Positions 24,340-60,772 of a DNA stretch of 64,000 bases are shown here, piece after piece. Positions within the stretch are counted from its first letter, which is position 1. Each line of letters starts with the position of its first letter. This DNA comes from Arctopsyche grandis (Eukaryota > Arthropoda > Insecta > Trichoptera > Hydropsychidae). The notes beneath the pieces are model-generated. The model saw nothing but the letters and a program-made list of their open reading frames with translations. It was not told the DNA's origin and searched no databases. The stretch covers positions 7,195,501 to 7,259,500 of the forward strand of contig NC_135362.1 of the NCBI RefSeq assembly GCF_051622035.1. Reading direction: 5' to 3'. A program made the position numbers and the translations under genes.

Positions 24340-25533
24340 ACTTCCGGTTTACGAATTCTGACCAAAACCCTACCAGCTCTAAGTTAGTACATAAAGGATA
24401 GAAATATAAATTTTCAGCTTAATACGTTCAGGGGTGCGGACAGAGTAGTGGGCACAACATTTTTGACCTTTCTACGAGGAAAAAAATCCCACTTCCGGTT
24501 CATTAAATTAAGTAATTTTTTTTTATTTTTACTTAAAACCACTATTTTTATTATACACAATAAATATCAAGAAGCTTAAAACAATTTAAAAGGTAAAAAT
24601 AAAATAATGAAAAAATAATGAAATATTGTTTAAAAAAAAAATACTACTTCCGGTTTACGAATTCTGACCAAAACCCTACCAGATCTAAGTTAGTACATAA
24701 AGGATATAAATATAAATTTTAAGCTTAACACGTTCAGGGGTGTGGACAGAGTAGTGGGCACAACATTTTTGACCTTTCTACGAGGAAAAAATCCCACTTC
24801 CGGTTCAATTAATTAGGTGATTTTTTTTATTTTTACTTAAAATTACTATTTTTATTATACACAATAAATATCAAGAAGCTTAAAACAATTTAAAAGGTCA
24901 AAATAAAATAATGAAATATTGTTTTAAAAAAAAATACTACTTCCGGTTTACGAATTCTGACCAAAACCCTACCAGCTCTAAGTTTGTACATAAAGGATAG
25001 AAATATAAATTTTCAGCTTAATACGTTCAGGGGTGTGGACAGAGTAGTGGGCACAACATTTTCGACCTTTCTAAGAGAAAAAAATCCCACTTCCGGTTTA
25101 TAAAAAAAATATTTTTTTTTTATTTTCATCAAATTGATACAAGAATTATACTTGAATTTTTTTGTGACGAACACACATGTTTAATAAGGGGTCGAAAAAA
25201 ATAGTGGAAGAAAAATCGAACAAGAGTAAACTGCTACTTCCGGTTGACGGATGCTAACTAAATTTTATAATTAACTTGGTATTAAACTTAAACTTCTAGA
25301 TATGAAATTTCAGTTCAATAAACCAAAAGGTTTCTGAAAAAAACTTCGATTCTCTAGAGTAAAAGTACTACTTCCGGTTCAGATAGAAATATTTAAAAAA
25401 TATGAGGTTATAAAAATTATTATTTGTATCATATTTAAAAAAAATTTAGTCTAATTCAGTTAGTGGTTTGGGAGATAATTGAATTCAAAAACTTAAAAAA
25501 GAGGACACCTATAAGGCGAGGTACCATTTCCGG
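24340..25533. repeat. Tandem array, ~150-bp monomers in ~300-bp dimers, each with ACTTCCGG
   Basis: ACTTCCGG (reverse CCGGAAGT) begins at 24340, 24491, 24646, 24796, 24939, 25089, 25236 and 25370, with a variant at 25526. Spacings are 151, 155, 150, 143, 150, 147, 134 and 156. The first six sites alternate between TACTACTTCCGGTTTACG and TCCCACTTCCGGTT contexts, so the higher-order unit is about 300 bp. Between sites the copies share blocks such as GACAGAGTAGTGGGCACAAC. A degenerate copy is at 24198. It is non-coding. Confidence 0.9.
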
Positions 25534-26310
25534 TCAACTTAAAAATTTGAAAAAAATTTACGTCGTGTCGATAAGAATTTCAGTAAGCGATACTAAGTTT
25601 CAGTTCGATAGGACTAACGGTGTTAAAAATATCCCCAAAATACACACCCACACAGACACACACACACACATTTTGTCTAGATCATGAAAACGTGATCAGT
25701 GATCGATTCTGAGTTCGAATCAGTCAAAATCTCGAGTTCGAATTTTCGCATGATCACAAAACTTCATCTATTGTTACTACGTACATAGATAAAGTAATAA
25801 AATCGTTAAATTGCACACATGTATTTTGCCAAGCTATGTTTCCTCCGTCTCAAAATTTTTTACTTTATCTAACAATATATGAAGTTTTGTGATCATGCGA
25901 AAATTCGAACTCGAGATTTCGACTGATTAGAACTCAGAATCGATCACTGATCACGTTTTCATAATCTAGAAAAAATATGTTGCACCGTTAGTTCTATCGA
26001 ACTGAAACTTAGTGTTGGTTACTGAAATTCTTATCGGCACGACGTACTTTTAAAAAAAATTAAGTTAACCGGAAATGGTACCTCCCCTTATAGGTGTCTT
26101 CTTTTTTTAAGTTTTTAAATTCAATTATCTCCCAAACCGCTAACTGAATCGGACTGAAATTTTTTTACATGCAATAGAAATTATAAATTTTATAACCAAA
26201 TATTTTTTGAATATTTAAGTTGTACTTTTACTCTAAAGAATCGAGGTTTTATATGTTTTTCTGAGAAACCTTTTGGTTTATTGAACTCAAATTTTATATC
26301 TAGTTTTAAT
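25290..26310. repeat. Foldback: ~450-bp inverted arms around a ~80-bp spacer
   Basis: The left arm (about 25290-25790) and right arm (about 25870-26310) are inverted copies. Shared blocks include GGTACCATTTCCGGT against GGAAATGGTACC, and CGCATGATCACAAAACTTCA against its complement. A single right-arm copy lies at 7558-8030. An ACACACAC stretch (about 25645-25672) is in the left arm only. Confidence 0.85.
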
Positions 26311-26528
26311 AAATTTATTTATTTGTGTATGAAATTCATATACATATATATGTACATACTATGTATGTGTATTACCAATAATTTTTAGCGATGTTTTTAA
26401 TTCCTTTAACTTTTTATATTTTGAAAATCGCTATTATTTTTCTTACTTAGAATTTTATATGTTGGAAAAAAAAGTTAATTTTCTTAAAATCGTTCAAGTT
26501 GGAGTTCTGATCCGACTCCACAGCTCTG

Positions 26529-27613
26529 GCAAAATCACCAAATTTAACCTCCTATGAATGCCTGCCCAGGTACCCAACTTGCTGAGCGAAAACACTGAAA
26601 ATATGTAACTTATCCTTTGATAATGCACCGCAAATGATAATTTTCTTGATAAACCGATATAAAGGCGTAATAAAATTAGCTATGGGTTTGATAGTTGTGT
26701 GTAAATTATATTTTTCACGTACATATGTACATACATTCAATTTATAAAGCATTTTTTAAAAACGTTCCTTGCCAGACATACATATGTTGTATTTACTTTT
26801 AGCTAATGTTATGATAGTTATAGGATCCATTATTTCATATGATAAATAAAACAGTTTACAATGCTTAAAAGTAATGTGATGAAAATGACTTGGCAATTAT
26901 GCGAACGCTAATTGCCGACAATTATATTTTAACCACTGCAATAAATCAACAGACTAATCATGGTTTATTTTTTGAACGATTTGATTTAATTGTACGCCAT
27001 TAGGCTTTTAAAATGCTACTTTTTCATTTTAAAGTGTATAAAGTGAATATAAAATATACGCGCTCCGATTAATTAGGCGCGGGGATTAAACATAAAAGGT
27101 AATCTAATAATATATGTGCACGCTTTCACGCTTAGACACGCTTTGGTGCTAATTTTATTAAATAATGTTATAAATTTATAGACGTGTCGCCTTTCGACGT
27201 CGTTTTCAGAACGAATTGGACACTGTCTGAATTCGGCGAATCGTGAAAAAGAAAAACTTATTTGAATTCGCGAATAGGGGGAGGGCCCTGCCCCACCTTC
27301 GAGTGGAAATTTTCCAAAATACTAATTTCTCGGATCGTGAAGCTTTCGCCGTGATCGAATTTACATATTCTTTCCGAGCGAGAAAACTAAATTTCCCATC
27401 GTTTCCACCCTTATCCGGTTCCGGTTCCTAAAATGGCCCTCTTAATGAAGACTCGAACGTAACTACTCGCATTATACGCGTGCCTTACATTCCACGATAC
27501 GAATTCGAGTCACGGTTACTTTTTATTCGAAAGTCAATTTGCCAAAGTTAAATTGATGATGGTTTTTATTTTACGGCTTTTTTTGCAGATGTGTCTTACG
27601 TCGGTCTCCGTGA
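26529..27613. other. Unannotated spacer
   Basis: AT-rich up to 27170. Bases 27180-27440 are GC-richer (with AGGGGGAGGGCCCTGCCCC near 27276), but no coding homology or splice pattern could be supported. Confidence 0.3.
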
Positions 27614-27861
27614 CGAGACAGAATGTTAAACGACAGAAAACGCAAATATCGGAAGGCAAAGATCGAAAATCGAAAGATCTTAAGTCGAAAGATCAAAAAA
27701 AAATGGTCCATGGTAAACGGTACATACTCACGTACATACTCACTTAATTTGCGCGAGAAGGATACAACAGAAACAAGAGGAACAGGCTTTTCCTCCCGTA
27801 TTAATGTGCGCACGCAGAATTATACAAATTAAGTGAGTATGTACCGTTTACCATGCACCAT
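27614..27861. repeat. Foldback P1, broken copy
   Basis: The left arm of the 5117-5532 palindrome (GTGACGAGACAGAATGTTAA.. to TCCTCCCGTATTAATGTGCG) is followed directly by a short piece of the right arm (AAATTAAGTGAGTATGTACC). The outer right arm is missing; a SINE follows. Confidence 0.8.
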
Positions 27862-27872
27862 GGTATATCTGT

Positions 27873-28208
27873 AATGCTGCTGATCAGACTTGGATATTTG
27901 GTATTCAGGTTGATCTTTTTCTATCAGAGTTTGCCAATTCTGATTTCATTGTTGAAACGGTTCCTCGATTAAATTGGCTAAATAAACCTTCCTACCTACT
28001 GTATGTATGTCACCACTATTTGAGTATGATTAATGTACAATAAAAATTATGTACAAGTTAAAATTCATAGATGTCTCGTTAATTTTTCAGTTTTCAGTGT
28101 CTCGTAATTCAGCGACTAATGTAATAAAAAAAATGTGGCATTGTGTGTAATTAGCCAGGAAGGCGCATTGGGGTTTACCTGTTAGGCCTACCTGGTATAT
28201 ATGTATAT
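27873..28208 (+). mobile_element. SINE family S, head-truncated
   Basis: It starts inside the body at GCTGCTGATCAGACTTGG. It has the core CTATCAGAGTTTGCCAATTC..TTGAAACGGTTCC and ends in the family tail AGGAAGGCGCATTGGGGTTT..CCTGGTATATATG. The tRNA head is missing. Confidence 0.75.
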
Positions 28209-28512
28209 TATGAAATAATAAAATGTACATACATATATGAGTATTTTGTATAACCGGATCGGTTTCCATGGAGATGAATTGTGTTCAATATTGATATCAC
28301 ATGTTTTGTTTGCAATGTTGATTGATTGAAAGCTGTCCGATTTGCATAATTTTGATAATAAGCTTGCAGATCGATATGCAGATAACTGGAATTGTATAAA
28401 ATACGAACCAACGAAACCGATCCGTTTCCAAGTTGAATATGTAGTTGATTGCGATCAGTATATGTACGTAGGTATTGTAGTACAGAGTTTCAAATTTGGT
28501 ATTATGTCCATG

Positions 28513-28639
<127 letters not shown>

Positions 28640-31061
28640 GTACGATATAAAATACATAATATATTCGTTTATTTTACCTTTGGAATTTCTCAGAAGAGTT
28701 AATCAATCTCTTTGTTATCGGCGATTTTCGTTTTTGAAGGAAATGTCGTCAGTACTTAACGATGTTATTTCAAAAGGCTTTTGAAACTTTAAACCGTCAA
28801 ACGGTAGCCCATTTCCTTTGAGAAAATTTCATCCTTGTAGAAACATCCAATTGTGTATAAATTTGAAGAATATTCAATAGTATTTATGTACATATGTATT
28901 ATATTAGTTCAACATGTCTTTGACTATTTATTATATGGAGAATGCTTCACTTTTGTATGATGTTGTTTAAAATAGGTTTTCAATGTATTGAATGACATTC
29001 AAGGAAGGGTAAGGTATTAAATCGAATACACAAGTTTTCACAATTATTTATTTGAACACAAAAACGAACTGTTGGAATTACATTGTTACAAATAATCCTT
29101 CATGCGTATAAAATATTTATATAACACGCCGTTTATTTTAAATTCAATTGTTTACTTTGATTTTTGTAAAAAAACTTAAATTTACATACATAAATAAGTA
29201 TATGCATATAATATATTTTATTTATGATATATTAAACACGCTCTCCTAGTACAATAAAAAAGATAGATTTGTTATACATTGAAAAACATCTAACGACAAT
29301 ACGATTAATGTAAATATACATATGTATAAGTAGTATATACATATTGAAATGATAAAAAAATATTATTTTGATTAATAAATATATTTAATGAATAGTTAAA
29401 CGTACATAAACTTTTTTTTCTTGGTAATTATGTACTATAAATATATTTTTTATTCGAATATTTAAATTTTTTATTCATATTATATAATACATATATAAAA
29501 AATGATTTTTATTTTAATATATATTCTTTGGCATTTCTTCTAAAGTCGATCGCCATGAATTTAAATTTAAGTTTATTCATAGACAAGTACATAGCTTTGT
29601 AACATGCATTATATAACTTACTATACATAGTTTACGTCTATATAAATATGTTAAATTTATCGTTGATAGATATATGTATTTCATATATATAATATTCACT
29701 TTAGCACATCGTAAGACATATGTTTAATATTGTATCGTAATGTTTTTAGGATAAAATGTATTTACAGGAACATTATGCAACGTTTAGTTAGTAACGACAA
29801 AAGTTCAATTTCGATGAATATTCAATCGTGAGTAGCAGTTTAGAGATTTTCTCCCTTTTGGTACAAGGCAAAACTTTCAATATTGTCGTTCAATATCAAC
29901 ATTGAAATCCACTTTGGCATTCGATGAATAATTTACAGACTAGTTTTGGGTAACACTCACGTTTCCATCGAGGACTATTGACCGCCTGAAATTAACGGCT
30001 TTCGATTTTTGCACATAGATATTGACCGAGTTTACAAAGTTTAGTCATCGATGTAAGACGCATCACATTTGTCTTATTTTCTTGTTGATTTCACATACTA
30101 AGTTAAATAAGAATTTATGTTCAAATGGACTTCTGACGAGACTGGAATTGGCACTGGAATTGTAATTCTAAAACGACAAAACTTTAGAACCGACTCGATT
30201 CGTCCAACACAAACAAAATTCACTTCGAAAATGTACTCCTGTGTAATGGAATTTTCTTGGAAAAGTATTTCAATTGCTTTGCCTTATGGAGAGGAAAAAA
30301 ATGGAAGATTATTTTGGTTTTTAAATAGTGCCAATTTTATATGAAACCATCTCGACAATGATTGCCATATAAAATCAGTAAGCTCTGACAGAAAACGATC
30401 GATTCGAATTTTCATCCAAATCTTTCTCGTAAATCGTATAATATACACACACAATCGTTAAATTCTGAGACAAATTTTATGAAAGTATACACTTTTTTAT
30501 TTATAAAATTACACCAAAAACCGTTTAACATAAATATGTTGTTAAAAACATATTCACAACCAACCGTACTTCAACTCAAACTAGTATTAAAATATTCAAA
30601 TAAATACCGTAGAATCAGATTAATTTTCTAAGAATACTTATACGAATCTTGTACGAGAACTTACACCGAACGAAATAAGTCTATATAACTTTCGCGAAAT
30701 ATGCTGAAAGCATTCTCGGAGATTTTTCCCGACTTTTCCGCGCTTACGTTCCTATATACACATAAATACGTAATGCGCGTATTATTATGTACGTAACGCG
30801 GAGATTTTCTTCAAAGACGCTTAAAACTTATCCCCCGACACAATATAAGTTTTCCCCCAAACACTTTTTTTTCTCTTCTCTCGTCACAGTTCACTCATTC
30901 CACACACAAACACTACACAATACGCATGAATCTCCTCGGACGTGTTTCATAATCGCACAACGTGTATTATGTGATTGAGTTCAACGTTCACTCAAGGGGT
31001 AGGGGCGGGTCGTGTGCGACTTAAGCGGGTGTAGGAAGTCTCCGAGATTTTTCTGGGGGCC
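28640..31061. other. Region downstream of the GPCR gene's last exon
   Basis: AT-rich DNA with no recognised ORF. If the 31.1-kb exon is used, the receptor 3' UTR and polyadenylation site lie here. The reading frame at 30117-30344 shows no family resemblance. Confidence 0.35.
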
Positions 31062-55218
<24,157 letters not shown>

Positions 55219-55389
55219 CTGTGAACATTTTCAACAAAGAACACACATTTTATTACATTTTTTACTTTTTCAAGGACACTACATGCATATTTCTTCCCCT
55301 TGTGTGGTATTGTCAGTTTTCCCTCAGATTTACAACATGTTAAACCCCTAAGACGTGTATAGTATGACGTTAAAGACATGACATTTTGA

Positions 55390-55918
55390 CCTGCTTATCT
55401 ACATATATATGTATGTATGTACATGGGTGACCGTGAAAAAGTCGAAAATATTCGTTTATCATGCATACGGTGACACGACAACTCGTTCACAGATTTTCCG
55501 TAAACGGAGGAAGCGCTCCAGGCATTACGTATACGGCCATCTCTTTCTCACCCCGTTTGTTCACCAAGATCTCGTTTACTATGCCATTACGTATGCAACC
55601 ATCTCTTCCACAGACCGTCTGTTATCGGTGAACAGACGGTCGTTCACCGATAACCGTCTGTTCACCGATAACATACGGTCTGTGAAAGAGATGTCTGCAT
55701 ACGTAATGGCATAGTAAACGAGATCCTAGTAAACAGACGGGGTGAGAAAGAGATGGCCGTATACGTAATGCCTGGAGCGCATCCTCGGTTTACGGAAAAT
55801 CTGTGAACGAGTTGTCAGGTAACCCCTGCTTATCTACATACACATATATGTATGTACATGGGTGACCGTGAAAAAGTCGACAGTGAAAAAGTCGAAAATA
55901 TTCGTTTATCATGCATAC
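55390..55918. mobile_element. Palindromic element (family P2) copy 2 with 79/94-bp direct repeats
   Basis: The element spans 55469-55824 (GGTGACACGACAACTCG .. CGAGTTGTCAGGTAACC) and matches the 50.28-kb copy, with extra small inverted repeats in the centre (GTTATCGGTGAACAGACGG and complements). Directly outside are long direct repeats 55390-55468 and 55825-55918, both beginning CCTGCTTATCTACAT and ending TTTATCATGCATAC. The right one is longer because of an internal 15-bp duplication (GTGAAAAAGTCGA twice). Confidence 0.85.
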
Positions 55919-55948
55919 ATATGAAAAACGGTTAGTATATACATATAT

Positions 55949-56574
55949 CAGTGGCGTGCGGTAAAACTCTCTCTCCCCCCGTCGTACATCCTCACTTAAT
56001 TTGTGCGAGCAGGATACAACAGGAACAAGAGGAACAGGCTTTTCCTCCCGTATCCTGCGCGCGCTCATTAAACAAGGCTGTGTGACACTGACATATTTGG
56101 TCAAAAATCAATAAAGATCGTGTATTACATTAGCTACGAAGCTACACGCCAAATTTGAAATTTATATATACATGTGAGAGTTAAAACTATAAATATTTAT
56201 ATATTAGAGATAACGCGAACCTATAGAGCAAATTTTATAAAATATAGAGTGAATTTTAGGCGTCCAAACAATTAAAATCTGATATGGCCATATCACGGCG
56301 AACAGGTTGGAATATAGGTTATAGTAGCTTGCTAGACGATCAAAACGACACCGTACCCAAAATTGTGAATATTTGATACGCATTGTATACGATATTTTAT
56401 CTCCAACGTAATGGCAGACGATACATTAACGTATATTGATGACCAAAATGGGCAATATGGCAAAGTATGAAAACGATCGGATAAGAGAGATAAAAAAATG
56501 ACGACTTACACGAAAACCATGTGAACTGTATAAGAGGTATGTAAAAAGAGAGATAATTTCACTGCATGCCACTG
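55949..56574. mobile_element. hAT-like MITE carrying repeat D1 and a P1 fragment
   Basis: Ends CAGTGGCGTGCGGT and ACTGCATGCCACTG are inverted. Flanking 8-mers ACATATAT and ATATATAT match 7/8, though low-complexity. Inside are a piece of foldback P1 (55987-56070) and the D1 repeat (56092-56545) also found in KLHL gene C. It is a composite element. Confidence 0.7.
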
Positions 56575-56596
56575 ATATATATTATATATATACAAA

Positions 56597-57110
56597 GCCA
56601 GCAGTTTGGCTTAGTGGTAGCGTATATATTTAGCACCACTGAGGCCAAAGGTTCGAGTCCTCGCCATTCTGCTGGTTAGATTTGGAGGTTTTGTGACTCC
56701 AAATCGATCGTTTCTCTATCAGAGTTTGCCAATTTTATCTGATCATTGCTGAAACGGTTCCTGAAAATTGGTATTAGATCTAATCCTGTTGTCACAAAAT
56801 CTGCCTGTGGATAATTTGTAATAATTATACACAGTAATCTGAAATCTATAGATATCTCTATAGACATCTCTATAATTTCGTATATATTATATGTATAAAA
56901 ATTGTATACAAAAAAATCTAAAAGTAATCTATAAATGTCTCTATGATTATTATTTCTGATTAATTGCTATATGCTATATATTCTGATTGTATATGTACGT
57001 ATTACTGTATTTCTGATTTCTGATTGTTTATGTATTCTGTATTTCGTTAATGTACACCCATCGCATTGGAGCAAATTTGTAATGGCGAGTGTATATTGAT
57101 CTGTAACAAT
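56597..57110 (+). mobile_element. SINE, same core with a different tail
   Basis: Head with box A TGGCTTAGTGGTAGC and box B GGTTCGAGTCC; core CTATCAGAGTTTGCCAATTT and CTGAAACGGTTCC. The tail differs from the other copies (TAATGGCGAGTGTATATTGA, AATAAAAATAAAATAA), so it is another subfamily. Confidence 0.8.
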
Positions 57111-57125
57111 AAAAATAAAATAATA

Positions 57126-57235
57126 CCGTTTAACACGCACCCTTTTTTTATCTTTCGACTTAAGATTTCGATTTTCGATCTTTACCTTCTGATATTTGCT
57201 TTTTCGACCTTTTTACTTTCGGTGCCGTGAGGTAT
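57126..57235. repeat. Foldback P1, outer right-arm fragment
   Basis: TATCTTTCGACTTAAGAT.. TTTCGATTTTCGATCTTTAC matches the right arm of 5117-5532; its end has diverged. Confidence 0.65.
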
Positions 57236-57240
57236 ACCCC

Positions 57241-57357
<117 letters not shown>

Positions 57358-57389
57358 CAATGTTTGTTTACCTGTCTGTCTGTCTCGAA

Positions 57390-57985
57390 TAGGCTCCTAA
57401 GCCACTGAACCGATTACGATGGAACTTTCAGGATTTGTTGTATGCATGTCCGGGAAGATTACCTCTTAAGAATAATATTAGTAATTACGATTTTACCGAC
57501 GCGAAAGTAAGAAGCGCCAGTGTAGTCAAGGAACTATGTTTGTTGGTAACCAATTTAACAGGCACGCATGCCAACCCTTACATTACGTGCCATTCATACT
57601 AACCGTACATTACGTACCATTTATAACAATCCTACATATAGCTGAACTCGGCATGCGTTGCAATGTCACAATAACGCATGCAATTCCCGTTCCCGTTCCC
57701 GTTCCCATTCCTGTTCTCGTTCCCGTTCCCGTTCCCATTTGTCGGAAAAACGCAGGCAGCGAACACATTTGAAATTATTCAATTATTTGTTTATTTTACC
57801 ATAACAACGCAGGTCGCGACGCGAAAACATTTGAAATTATTACGTTACAATGCCACTCATTCCCGTTTTCCCCGTTTCCGTTCCCGATTTTGGCCGATCT
57901 GTTTTCACAGTAAGCTTCCCGGACATGCATACAATAAATCCTGAAGGTTCCATCATTCCATCGTACAATAACGCATGCAATTCTC
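57390..57985. repeat. Element with inverted CGGGAAG arms and (CCCGTT)n
   Basis: TTGTATGCATGTCCGGGAAG (about 57437-57456) is inverted at 57917-57936, together with about 20 bp further out. Inside are hexanucleotide runs of CCCGTT (57686-57738) and GCATGCAATTC twice (57674, 57972). GGCTCCTAAGCCACTGAACC at the left is a motif I have often seen in insect repeats next to TA tracts. Non-coding. Confidence 0.55.
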
Positions 57986-60205
57986 GTTCCCGTTCCCGTT
58001 TCTCGATGCGTTTCTCAATAAGTAAATGTTTCTGTTTCAAATTAATAATGAATAATCAAATTAAATTATAGTAAAGTATAGGAATGCATACGTGATAGAC
58101 GATAAACCAAAGGGGTTTGACTTATATATATATATTTAATGAATGAGCAAAAGAAATAAAACAATCAAGGAAAATACACGATGAAATAAAAAAAAATACA
58201 AAGATAAAAAAAATAGACCACTAAAATGATAACAAATGTAGAAAGAAAACAAGATATAAGAAAAGAAGAATTATAAAAATCTTTTAAGTTTAAGAAAAAC
58301 ATCTAGCTTGTTTTTAAAATATTAAGGTTTTCATATTTTACTACGTTGTTGGGAAAACTATTCCAAACTTTATCCACTCTAATTGAAAAGAAGGAATCTA
58401 ATCAATTTGTTTGATTTTTCTTTTAGGAGTCTGAGAGATTGACCTGTAAGATGAATGTTTCAGGTCTATAGTAAATTTATATGTTTATACAAATGTATCT
58501 ATACATATATGTATATGTACGCTAAATATGTTTATTTTGATACATAAGATGTTGTGGTTGTTTTTCATTATTTATTAGCTTTCTCATATGTACATACATC
58601 TGTACAATATTTGTAAATTTAAACAGAATACATATTAAAATATAAAAATTTTGCTTAGAGATTATTACGTGTTTTTGACATATCATGTCAAAAACATTTC
58701 ACAAGACTTATAAAATTACGCTAGCGTTACAGACTTATAAGTAACGTTAAATAAGTTTTGGTTTTTCGTGGATATTGAATTTTTATTTACATAATATTTT
58801 TATCATATTATGAGTACCAGTAGGCATATTTTTTTTTGTATATGTACATATACAATGTATTACTTTGAAATACACTCATATTTTTTTTTATTTCAGGTTA
58901 GGGATGTTGAAGTATGACACGATTTATATACGAATAAAATATATTCAATTTGCAATATTATGTATGAAGTATTTTAAACTTTGACATAAAAACTTAAACG
59001 CTATACATAAAGGTAAGAATGTTAAGTACAGTATTTTTTTTACTTTATTAATCAGAATAGCTCTCAAAATGTCGGTATTCAGACTTTCAATTAAAATTTC
59101 GATGTTATATTCAATTTGAGACGTAAAACTTATTTTCAAATCCATGGCTAAATGGCCAATAAAGCTTAGGAACGGTCATTTTAAAGTCGAGATAGAGCTA
59201 TAGTTTTAACTGGAGATTATTTTAATTCCACTTTGAAAGCATTATATAAATGCATGAATGCTTCCACTTCGTAAGCATTCATGCATTTATATTATTGTAA
59301 AATTTATTATTTAATTAGTCCTTTTTTTCGACTTCATAGTTGATTTATATCAAACGACTTTAATTAACATATTTATTTAAAAAAAATAAATAGTTAATAA
59401 TGATTATTAGCATATACTGTTTATAACATTCAGGTCAATATTACTTTTAAATGAACATCTGCTTTATTTTGCATAATTATAAACAATGTCAATGAAGGAA
59501 ATCCTCATTCTATACATACATATGTCTTACGATGAACAATAGGAAGTCACTCAACCGATCGTTTTCAAATACATCTGAAACTAAATACTAACGTTTCGAC
59601 AGGTTGGAAGGATTCGCACAAAAGACAAAGTCGTATGCAATTTTCCCGGATGTGATTTTCCTTATATTTCCTGAACGTGCCCCACTTATGTGACACAATG
59701 ATGAACGAGCACACGGCTCTGATGCATGAAGTTGCTATTTTAAAACGAGTAAAGTCATCATGGATGAAATCCCATTTCTCATATAATATTTACATACATA
59801 CATACATATATACGTAATATCGTAAAACAATCACGTAGTCTTAATATGTTAATTTATTGCGAGCGTATTTCAAATTCTGAATTTGTTTTACGCATACGCA
59901 AGTACGAAACGCACATTGAATTTTATTACTATAAAAATGAGAACGTACGAGTTCTGAGAAGTTTACTTAGCTTTGAAACCGGGTCGCGATCGTAAAAGGA
60001 CTTTTGGTGCAGAAATAAAATAAAAAACTTAAAGGTTCTAACGGCGCATATCGGATGTACTAAAACGGGGCATTTGCAAATCAAAAATATTTTATTTTTG
60101 ATATGAATAATGTACGCAATGATTTTCTGATTTTGGTTTAATGTATGTACATACATACATATATGTTACAGTGATTTCACATCGGCAGTGAAATAATGAA
60201 ATAAA
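57986..60205. other. Unassigned; GPCR upstream intron or flank
   Basis: AT-rich with poly-A runs and CATATGTA simple repeats. No exon for TM1-5 of the receptor recognised on the minus strand. Confidence 0.3.
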
Positions 60206-60480
60206 CAGCAGCATGGACTATGTAGTGGTTAGCATATATGCTATTGAACATAGTGGTCACGGGTTCTGTCACGCTGGTTGCTGCTGGCCAGACCTAAGTT
60301 TATGACTCCAGATCGATCTTTTCCTATCACAGTTTGCCAATTTATCCGATTTACATCGAAACGGTTCCAGCAAATTGGCAACCTTTACCCAATTCACTGA
60401 TTCGTATAAAAATGCTACAAATTTGTCAATAAATGTCTCGCAAAGTTTTTAAGCATCTTGAAATTTGACGATTTATATGT
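60206..60480 (+). mobile_element. SINE family S, variant tail
   Basis: Head with TAGTGGTTAGCATATATG and a degenerate box B (CGGGTTCTGTCACG), core CTATCACAGTTTGCCAATTT and TCGAAACGGTTCC, then a short tail (AATAAATGTCTCGC). Its head matches the minus-strand copy at 20.8 kb. Confidence 0.75.
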
Positions 60481-60772
60481 ATGTATACAAAAAAATGCTT
60501 CGAAAATGTAAATCACTCTGTTTCACTCCGAGTATCTTAAACCACTCCTGATAATAGCTACTAGTAAAATGGAACCACAATTAAACTATATTATTAACAG
60601 AAAGGAACAATTTCATAAATCGCATTAATATTTTTTTCCAATATTCCAATTGTGTTTTTATTTTTGTTTACATACTTACAATATATTAAAGCTTTGATTA
60701 TACGTATAATTTTTTTTGATTTTTATTTCACTATCTACATACATATATATTGAGAAAACTTTATTTTAATTT

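Larger units (their letters stand above)
23854..26528. mobile_element. 2.7-kb non-autonomous hAT-like element carrying a CCGGAAGT array and a foldback
   Basis: The left end reads (T)AGGGGCTGTGGAGTC. The right end, reverse-complemented, reads CAGAGCTGTGGAGTC, giving inverted termini of the GCTGTGGAGTC class, known from hAT-like elements. Flanking 8-mers GTAGAATC and GCAAAATC match 6/8, as expected for an aged 8-bp target duplication. There is no transposase. The interior has the ~150-bp periodic array (24340-25533) and a foldback (25290-26310), listed separately. I infer one element from the paired ends; nesting of two elements is possible. Confidence 0.6.

Noticed and set aside
24340-25533. 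CRISPR-like or coding repeat array
   Set aside because: Monomers are about 150 bp and diverged in a eukaryotic setting, with no spacer structure and no ORF.
55409-55714. 101-aa ORF over the P2 palindrome (and 81 aa at 50.4 kb)
   Set aside because: It reads through the inverted repeat and its flanking duplication; similar frames appear on both strands because of the symmetry.
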